From: Lomentospora prolificans
Lineage: Eukaryota; Ascomycota; Sordariomycetes; Microascales; Microascaceae
DNA: 64,000 nt
NCBI GenBank assembly: GCA_029532625.1
Contig: JARFXM010000008.1
Span: forward strand, 1,178,001-1,242,000
Direction: 5' to 3'
Each line of letters opens with the position of its first letter. Position 1 is the stretch's first letter. The position numbers and the translations under genes were made by a program. The notes beneath the pieces were generated by a model. The model was given only the letters and a program-made list of their open reading frames with translations, was not told the DNA's origin and did not search any database. Shown here piece by piece: positions 57,175-64,000 of this stretch.

Positions 57175-58157
57175 AGTGACATCCATTGACCTCACAAATC
57201 TGACTCGGAACATTCAACTGCTGGCCCTCCGAGTGTACAGCCACACTGACGCGACCTATAGAAGATGGCATTGATAGTTCAATTATAGGCTCGATCTGAT
57301 CTTGCGTCTTACCCGGCTTTACCTTCAGCCCTAAGGAGCTTATGTCGGATCCACAGTGACTTCAGTCATCGTTTGCTCCGTAAGCCTTTTTTTTATCTGT
57401 TCATCAATTGCTCGTGGTGAATGTGGCGGGAGAACCGAAACATCAGCCAACCCTGCCATGTGTCTACCCCGCAACTAACAGCTTTTGCGCCGACCAAGTA
57501 CTAGTTGACCTGTCTTGTCGGGTCCAGAGCTCCGTCTTGTCGTCGCCAAGACTACAATGTCTGCCCATTCGACACCGCTGGGGTTTCATGCTGGTGATGA
57601 TAGTAGGTGGGACGGGCGCAATTCTCGTGTGATGACGGGTGTCAGCCCTACCTGGCCCTCGTTGCACCTATCCCGAGGCATCATATTGAACACGGCTCAA
57701 GATTCAATGCCCTCCGTTTTCCCGCTCGGGGGTCAAGGTGCAACGGGCCAGAAATCGTCCAACGTCATAGCCAAGATTCCAATATAAGGGGCCTGAGCTA
57801 ATAGGAGATAATACGGCCCCTGTAGACAGCATACCACTCATTAACGAACGGCAAAGTAGCGAGGAAAGCACATAAATGGGCTGGCCCACTGGCTGGTTTC
57901 TCCCGTTGCATGGTTGGTACCGAACTGGGCTGAATAGGGCTCTCGGTAGTCGGCCTGCCCGAGAAAGTCGCATTGGAAATGTGACTTGTGTGGCTCTTTG
58001 GCATAGTAGCTAGTTCGATGCTTCCCCCTCTCGTTTCTTAGTCTCCAAGCTGCAGCTGCATCTGGCGCAACACGCCCCCCGCTTCACTCTCCAATCGGGA
58101 TGGTCCTGTTTATTTCCTGCTGGGGAGCAGGGCTGGAAGGAGTGTTGGTTGCGAGGG

Positions 58158-58190
58158 AGAAAGAGAGAGAGAGAGATAGAGGGAGAGAGC
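58158..58190. repeat. GA-rich simple repeat
   Basis: An AGAGAGAGAGA core with degenerate GA/GG flanks, on the plus strand. Confidence 0.75.
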
Positions 58191-58920
58191 CCTGGGCGGG
58201 AAAAGAGGCAGGGGCGTTTGAAGCTAGAGCCTAGTGGTTGGGTAAGGTAAGAAAAATAAAACCAACTGGCACCGCAACCCGGATCCTCCCTCTTCTTCCT
58301 CTCCCATACCCTCGGAAAACCTAGTGCTTGTCTCGTATAGCCATCCGGTCCTATTCGATTCCTCCTGACTGCCGAAGTAACACAAAGATTACACTCAGTA
58401 GGGTTTGCGGGGTGAAACCAGCAAGACGGGTGATTTTCCCCCTCCGTTTCTTCTGTGGCGTTCCTTTTATCCTCTCAAAGCTTCCATCCTTCAGCCTTAT
58501 CCCACCTACTGTCGCAATCCTACGAAAAGAAAAAGGTCCGCTAAACCAAACCGGATCCAGACTCCTGGAGCCCTCCAGCGTCAAGAGTGGCCAACAGGAA
58601 GAGACTCTTTCGTGGTCCCAATTCCGTGGACAGTTGATCGAGAGCTTTTCCAAGTTCTCTTCCTAGCCAAACCCCCCCAAAAGCCAACCTAGAAAATGAA
58701 TTAAGTCGTCGTTTCTTATATACGCTCGAGCGCTGGCTGTCACCCGGCCTTTTCCTCCTACCTCGAGCCATTTGCTTTGAACGTAGTTTGTCTTGATAAA
58801 GGAAGGAGGGACCCCACTACCCCGCCATCATCACCTCAGTTTTAGTCTTCGCTTACCATCGCATTCTCCTCCACATCTCCTCTGCCTCTCAATTCCTTGT
58901 TTCGCAGACATCGGCATACC

Positions 58921-61435
58921 ATGACTTCGGCCCGGAGCTATTCAGTCGGAGAGATCAATGATGCTGACGCTCTGACGTCTTCCGTTGCCGGCCTGCCTTC
59001 CCCTACCATCGAGGTGGAATCTCACGACGATGCCACAAGAGATACCCGTTCCATAGACCATCACATGTAAGCCGAACCGAACCGCTTCTTCGCCATCCGA
59101 CCTTGCATCCCTCTCTTTGCACTGCCACATCACGGTGTTAATCCACCCGTCGGACCTATGCTCCTAGCCTCCTCTTGGCCTTTTACTTAATGCTATCTAT
59201 TCGAATTCATGCTCAGGTGTCTGTCGTTACTGACGCTACGCTAGCGCCCATCAACCTAAATCGCGCGTGCGGTACAAGAGCCCCATTCGCCAGCACCGTC
59301 GAACTCCCTCGCAACATCGTGAGATCAAGGTGAGCCATCTTTAATTTTAACCCGGATACCATTCATGCTCGTATTCTGCGGTTGGACCAGAAAGGTTAAT
59401 TCGGGCCCGGCCATTTAGGAAACCTTGGATGCGAGGACGCAGTATGCCAGTGATGAGACAGACGGTCGCGTCCACCATCGGATCAACCAGTATGTGATCC
59501 AAAGAGAGATAGGTCGCGGCTCCTATGGTGCCGTGCACCTCGCTACGGATCACAACGGCAGAGATTTTGTAAAAAACTACCCGTCTTAGCCTCAACAATC
59601 TCATCGGATAGACATTGGTGGACGCTAACACCCTTGCTATAGGCCGTCAAGGAGTTTTCCAAAGCTCGATTACGCCGACGCGAGCGTTCCAACATTCTCC
59701 GCCAGGTGGGCCCACGTGCTCCCCTCCGCCTCGAAAGGAGAAGCCTTAATGCACCCTTATCACCTCACCTTCCTGACTATGGTCCGACCTCACCGGCATC
59801 CCAAGAGGACGCCTTGTACTTGATACGAAGGGAAATTGCCGTTATGAAGAGGCTGAACCATCCCAACCTTGTGCAGCTTATCGAAGTTCTAGATGACCCG
59901 GAAGAAGACTCGCTGTACATGGTGCTTGAAATGTGCAAGAAGGGCGTGGTCATGAAAGTTGGCTTGGGCGAGAAGACGAAGCCCTATCCGGAGAATACCT
60001 GCAGGACTTGGTTCAGGGATTTGATATTGGGCATCGAATACTGTGAGTCCTCCCTCTACTACTACAAGGCTCGTGACAATTTGAATGAGTTCGCCCCTGA
60101 CGTGTGCCGCCCAGTACATCACCAAGGCGTCATCCACCGAGATATCAAGCCGGACAACCTTCTCCTCTCCCACGACGATGATGCCTTGAAAATCGTAGAC
60201 TTTGGCGTCTCGGAAATGTTTGAAAAGTCGGAAGAGATGCGTACTGCGAAGCACGCTGGATCACCCGCATTTTTGCCTCCCGAGCTCTGTGTCGCCAGGC
60301 ACGGCGACGTCTCCGGAAGGGCTGCCGACATTTGGTCCATGGGCGTGACTTTATACTGCCTCCGCTACGGGAAACTCCCCTTCGAGAAGCTCAACGTTTT
60401 GGAAATGTACGAGTCAATACGCACCGACGAGCCTGAGTTTCCAGGGGATGAGGACCCAGCTTTTTTGGATTTGATGGCCGGGTTGTTGGAGAAAGACCCG
60501 GATAAGAGAATCCAGATGCATGAGCTGAGAGTAAGTACAGTTGAGCTGCCCTGCTTTCGAAAGCTTGAACAGACTTACAACTCTTTGTAGGTGCATCCCT
60601 GGGTGACGAACTACGGCAGCGCGATGCTGCTCTCTGCCGAGGAGAATTGTGCCGACCCAGTCGAGCCGCCCAACGACCTTGAGTTGAACCGTGCCTTTAC
60701 CAGGAAAATGAACCACTTGCTCTGTGTTGTAAGTTGAGGACCCCTTTTCTCCACAAAACGGTCGAGTGTATGGCTAAATGTGAGTAGATGAAAGTCAGAT
60801 ACAAGCTCAAACTCCTTGTGGCACGCAGAAAAGCCGCCAACAAATCCATTACGTCAAGCCCGGGTCAAATCACTCCCACAACCATGACCGCCCCCCTGGC
60901 CGCCACCTCAACCACTGCTTCCCACTCTGATATACCCAACGCAGAAGAGATTGAAGCCCTCATTGCTCAGCGCAACTCTTTCCGCAAAGGAGAGACTCTC
61001 CCCCTATCTGTCAATACTTCCAACGATGCGGAGCCGCTTTTCCTCGGTGTTGGACTTGGTCTTGACATTGATGGGTCTTCTTCTACTTTCTCCTCGTTCA
61101 ACGCGTCAGACCCTACGGCTTCATATTCTACCCTCGATACTGGTGGCGACTCGTCATTCTCGGAGGCCTCTTACGCAGTGGTCTCTGACTCGCCCGTGAA
61201 CGTAGACTTCAACATTTACGACCGCGCGTACGAGGAGGAGCTGCAGCGTATCCTGTCTAGCCCGCTCAGGAGGTCGAGCTCGGTATACATGAACAATCAC
61301 GTCAAGGAAAAGGCGCAAATCAGGGGGGTGGATAAAGTCCTTGATGGGGAAACGGTTGGCAAAGGGCCTAGGGGAAGGTATCCGAGGAGAGGAAGAAGGA
61401 GCGAGCAGAATGAGCAGGAGGGGGGAGCGAGATAG
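58921..61435 (+). CDS. CaMKK-like Ser/Thr kinase (Ssp1/CMKC; SNF1-activating type), 660 aa
   Basis: Seven exons: 58921-59066, 59245-59329, 59419-59568, 59643-60042, 60115-60530, 60591-60728 and 60788-61435. Kinases of this family phosphorylate the activation loop of SNF1/AMPK or CaM kinases (fission yeast Ssp1, Aspergillus CmkC, yeast Sak1/Tos3/Elm1). The glycine loop IGRGSYGAV is near 107-115, the ATP lysine is K130 (AVKEF), and a family-typical insertion follows LRRRERSNILRQ. Then come NHPNLVQLIEVLDDPEEDSL, the catalytic loop HRDIKPDN at 268-275, VDFGVSEMF from 288, and AGSPAFLPPEL in the activation segment. VHPWVTNYG closes the kinase domain. After it MKVRYKLKLLVARRKA is basic, like a regulatory or calmodulin-binding segment. 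The fourth intron (60043-60114) is 3n long and stop-free, so the frame also reads through it. Confidence 0.93.
60043..60114 (+). other. 72-nt stop-free intron in the kinase gene
   Basis: Donor T|GTGAGTCC and acceptor CCCTGACGTGTGCCGCCCAG with a CTGAC branch site. Splicing gives GIEYLHHQGVIHRD, the canonical kinase sequence. Retention would insert 24 residues and keep the frame. Confidence 0.85.
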
Positions 61436-61728
61436 AATCTCCTAGGTGGGTGTTTTGGCTTGGTGTGGAAATGGGCCGGGCGAGTCCTGGACTCGTAGAC
61501 ATGGTATGCAGAGTTGGAAGTAAGATGGTTGGGAACTGTATCTCTTGGCGAGATGAGGGTTGGAGTGGAGGGAGTTTGGAGTAAGAGGGTTTGCAACCGC
61601 GTGATCTAACTGGAGTATTCTCAATAGGAAGGGATTCGATGGGAAAATATAATGTTACAGAAAAAGTGCTACGTCTAAGCGACTAGTGATTTGTGCCCTT
61701 CAAATCCTGCTGAGAACACGAAACTAAA

Positions 61729-61744
61729 ATATATATATATATAT
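61729..61744. repeat. (AT)n dinucleotide repeat
   Basis: About eight AT units followed by GTATAT, in the kinase 3' region. Confidence 0.85.
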
Positions 61745-62353
61745 GTATATCACGAGCCGAAGAAGAAAGGGAAACCTTCCGTAACTGATACGAAACCATA
61801 AGGTATGATATAGTCTTTATTTTATGTATCCCGGGCTATTTTGTGTTGCATACCAACGATGCCCCAAATCCCTATATTCAATACCTATTTCTAGTATGCC
61901 AACTTCTCCCTGCTTACACGAAGAAGCCTTTCTCCATATCGCTACATCGTGCTCCAATCCAAGACCTATCCCTCTCCCTCATCTCCTCACCAAGCTCTAT
62001 CCTCGCATCTGCACACACGCACACACGCAATCTCACCCTCCAGGACCCAGGACCGGCCTTGGCAAAGGCACTGCAAAAGCTCGATGGCGACCTATCAACC
62101 CGTCTTGGCGCAGATGCAGCCAATATTTTGCCGCCAGGGCGGGGGGGAGGGGGAGAGACTTGTCTATGAAGAAGCTGGGCGTGGAGTCAATGCGAACCGT
62201 CTGATGGGCTGCTTTCTTTTTTTTTTTCGCTCGGCTTATGTAGGAAAGAAATCTTGGTGAGCGGGTTTACGGCAGATTCACACACGGACACACACCCACA
62301 CACACTCTCTCTTTTCCTTTGCGCCGACAACACGCGTCACTATTAGGATAGAA

Positions 62354-62379
62354 TTTTTTTTTTTTTTTTTTTTTTTTTT
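62354..62379. repeat. T26 homopolymer
   Basis: Twenty-six consecutive T on the plus strand. Confidence 0.88.
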
Positions 62380-64000
62380 GGAATTGGAAAGAGGGTTTTT
62401 GGTCTTGAAAAAGACGGTGAGACTCTTCGGGAGAGAGGATATGGATTGGCTTGGGTTCCACGAGCTAGTTGTCTTGGAGAGAACTTGCGATATTGCTTGG
62501 CGGCTTCTCCCCTTCTTACAAGAGGTAAAACGTAAAAAAGTCAAACAAAGTCTGAGAGAGAGAGTTGAGAAAGAAAAGAATGGGAGGAAAAGCAGAATTC
62601 GAGATGTGACATGTGAACGAGCGAAGACCGGAAGGTGGGCAAGAAAGCAGGGAACGTCTACGTTGTCTACGTTCAGGTACCCGGGCCGCAGTGGGCCGGA
62701 ACCGGGCGGCAAGACGGGAGAGATGCACGTCGCGATAGAAACCGGTGAAGAGCCTTCCTGCCTGGCGACACATGCCATGGCCCACAACCTGGAAGACCTG
62801 GGTGTGTGTCGATCATCCCGACCCCAATGGTAGCAAAGGAGAAAGAAGAAGTAGAAGAAAAAACCAAGTTCTCCTTTCCAGGCTGCCGGTGGCAGGTAGG
62901 GTGTCTCTAGGAAACGCAAAGCTTAGTTAGCTCGCGACCTAGAGAGCTCTCTGCGCGCGGCGGAAGGATAAAGAAAAAAAGGGCGCGGAGGTTCAAGAAA
63001 AAGAAAAAGAAAAGACACCAAAAGCCTGCATCAAGGTTGCGTTCGCTGACGCACCGGGAGGTCTCGGGACGACTCGTCCAGCAGCTTTCCCCGAAATTTG
63101 ATCCAACTCTCAGTGATACCTGTTGATCATAGCTTCCTTCATCATCCCTTGTACAAGGATGCGCGAGTTAAATAAAACAAAACATGCCGGGAGAGGGAGG
63201 GACCGGCGGCGAGCGGGGCGGCAAGTATCCGCGCACATGTTATCCATCTATATATATTCTTTCGGTGGGTGCAGCATAACCACGGCGCCGGTAGGACGTT
63301 TCAAGGTTCCTTCTTCCTTCCCGCTTGGCGTCGCCACCTCGTTGCTCATGTCCAAAAAGGGCCCAGAGCCAGTGAGAGCCAAGAATGATGCCACGAGGTG
63401 CTATCAATTGGGGAACTGATTGGGTCGGGGAGGAGAGCACGTCCGTCGCACAAAGGGGCCGGGGCCGGGAAAGGTGAGAAAAAAAAAAAGGCCAACATCG
63501 ATCCAGGAACTGACAGAAAATAAAAAGAGAAAAAAAAAAAGAAGAAAAAAAAGGTCCCGATAAGTTGTAGTTTCCGTGCATTGAGAAGGATCTGGCGGCA
63601 GAGAGCTGACGTCAACGCATAACCTACACCGAAAGTTCACAAGGAAAGCAACCACTGCCCTCAAGCGTTACCCCCCAGTTAGATTATCAATCCTTGAGAC
63701 AGCGGATTAAAAAAAAAAGTTGAAAGTTGACCAAGACGTAGCGTTGTCGGGAGGAGCAGGAATCAAATGTCCCTGTGCCCACGCCCCGGCCAGCGGCACA
63801 ATGCCTTCCCGGGATGTCATGCTATTTTCGGAGCCCGGCAGCTTTTGAACAGTGAAACGACCCTCCTTCTCCATAGAAAAGGACAGACAGGAATCCACCA
63901 TTTCGAATATCCGAGGCAAACGCGGTCACGTTAATTTGTGTCTCCTGCCAAAGAAAAAGCACGCTAGCCCGAAGCAAGGACTGACGCCTTCTGGAAAACG

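Larger units (their letters stand above)
56763..58920. promoter_or_regulatory. divergent promoter region, BET5 / CaMKK-like kinase, 2.2 kb
   Basis: Contains a C21 run at 57154-57174, a GA-rich tract at about 58158-58190 and a pyrimidine-rich kinase leader in the last ~150 bases. Several small frames upstream of the kinase are not supported as genes. Confidence 0.5.
61436..64000. other. gene-free right end, 2.6 kb
   Basis: The kinase 3' UTR, an (AT)n run at 61729-61744, T26 at 62354-62379 and A-rich runs at 63480-63550. Minus-strand frames such as 62278-62919 run through homopolymers and have no domains. The T/C-rich minus strand might be part of a promoter for a gene beyond the left or right of this stretch, but none is seen. 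Confidence 0.45.

Noticed and set aside
60043..60114. Reading the kinase as one exon through 60043-60114 (24 extra residues)
   Set aside because: The spliced form restores the invariant kinase sequence GIEYLHHQGVIHRDIKPDN, and the borders have consensus splice and branch signals.
62278..62919. A 213-codon minus-strand frame near the right end
   Set aside because: It runs into the T26/A26 homopolymer, has no recognisable domain and overlaps other frames; non-coding composition.
1..64000. A biosynthetic gene cluster, transposon, CRISPR or integrated virus
   Set aside because: No synthase, transposase, reverse transcriptase, integrase or regular spaced repeats were seen on either strand; the genes are single-copy housekeeping types.

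Overview
The window is nuclear DNA of a filamentous ascomycete (Pezizomycotina, most likely a Sordariomycete). It carries single-copy eukaryotic housekeeping genes with short introns (about 55-220 nt, GT-AG, often with CTRAC/CTAAC-like branch sites). Intergenic spacers hold pyrimidine-rich promoters. The ATG20/SNX41-type nexin, ATG101, the CMKC/Ssp1-type kinase and the PAN1 layout are filamentous-fungal forms. I saw no transposase, reverse transcriptase, CRISPR array, rRNA, viral gene or toxin gene. The species cannot be named from the sequence alone.

Layout: 1-7.1 kb holds an unrecognised low-complexity nuclear-type protein (-) and the PA2G4/EBP1/Cdb4 homologue (-). From 8.9 to 16.9 kb, SNF5 (+, SWI/SNF) converges on PDS5 (-, cohesin regulator). 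From 17 to 28 kb there is a looser, lower-GC block with two orphan membrane proteins (-) on either side of a PX-BAR sorting nexin of the SNX41/ATG20 type (-). From 28 to 33.6 kb, CTR9 (-, Paf1 complex) and the mRNA capping guanylyltransferase (-) lie head to tail. From 34.2 to 40.7 kb are cytochrome b5 reductase (+) and PAN1 (+, endocytic actin scaffold). From 40.7 to 46.7 kb is a 6-kb gene-free stretch with homopolymers and a tight MCB/SCB-like cluster. It precedes a fork head transcription factor (+) of the Hcm1/Sep1 type (no FHA domain). From 50.8 to 56.8 kb are ATG101 (-), PEX3 (+), a tRNA-Lys(CTT) (+) and the TRAPP subunit BET5 (-). From 58.9 to 61.4 kb is a CaMKK-like kinase (+). The last 2.6 kb shows no gene.

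The genes do not form one pathway or a biosynthetic cluster. Shared themes are chromatin and transcription (SNF5, CTR9, capping enzyme, fork head), chromosome cohesion and the cell cycle (PDS5, fork head) and membrane traffic or autophagy (SNX41/ATG20, PAN1, ATG101, PEX3, BET5).

I found no clearly new multi-gene system. The observations most worth checking are the G1/S-type promoter cluster in the gene-free stretch, the cell-cycle degron and CDK-site density of the fork head protein, two stop-free introns of length 3n (in PAN1 and the kinase, the latter next to the catalytic loop), a double-anchored orphan surface protein, and an altered WF-finger region in ATG101. Exon boundaries were read by eye from splice consensus and frame; family calls are from recognised motifs, not from searches.
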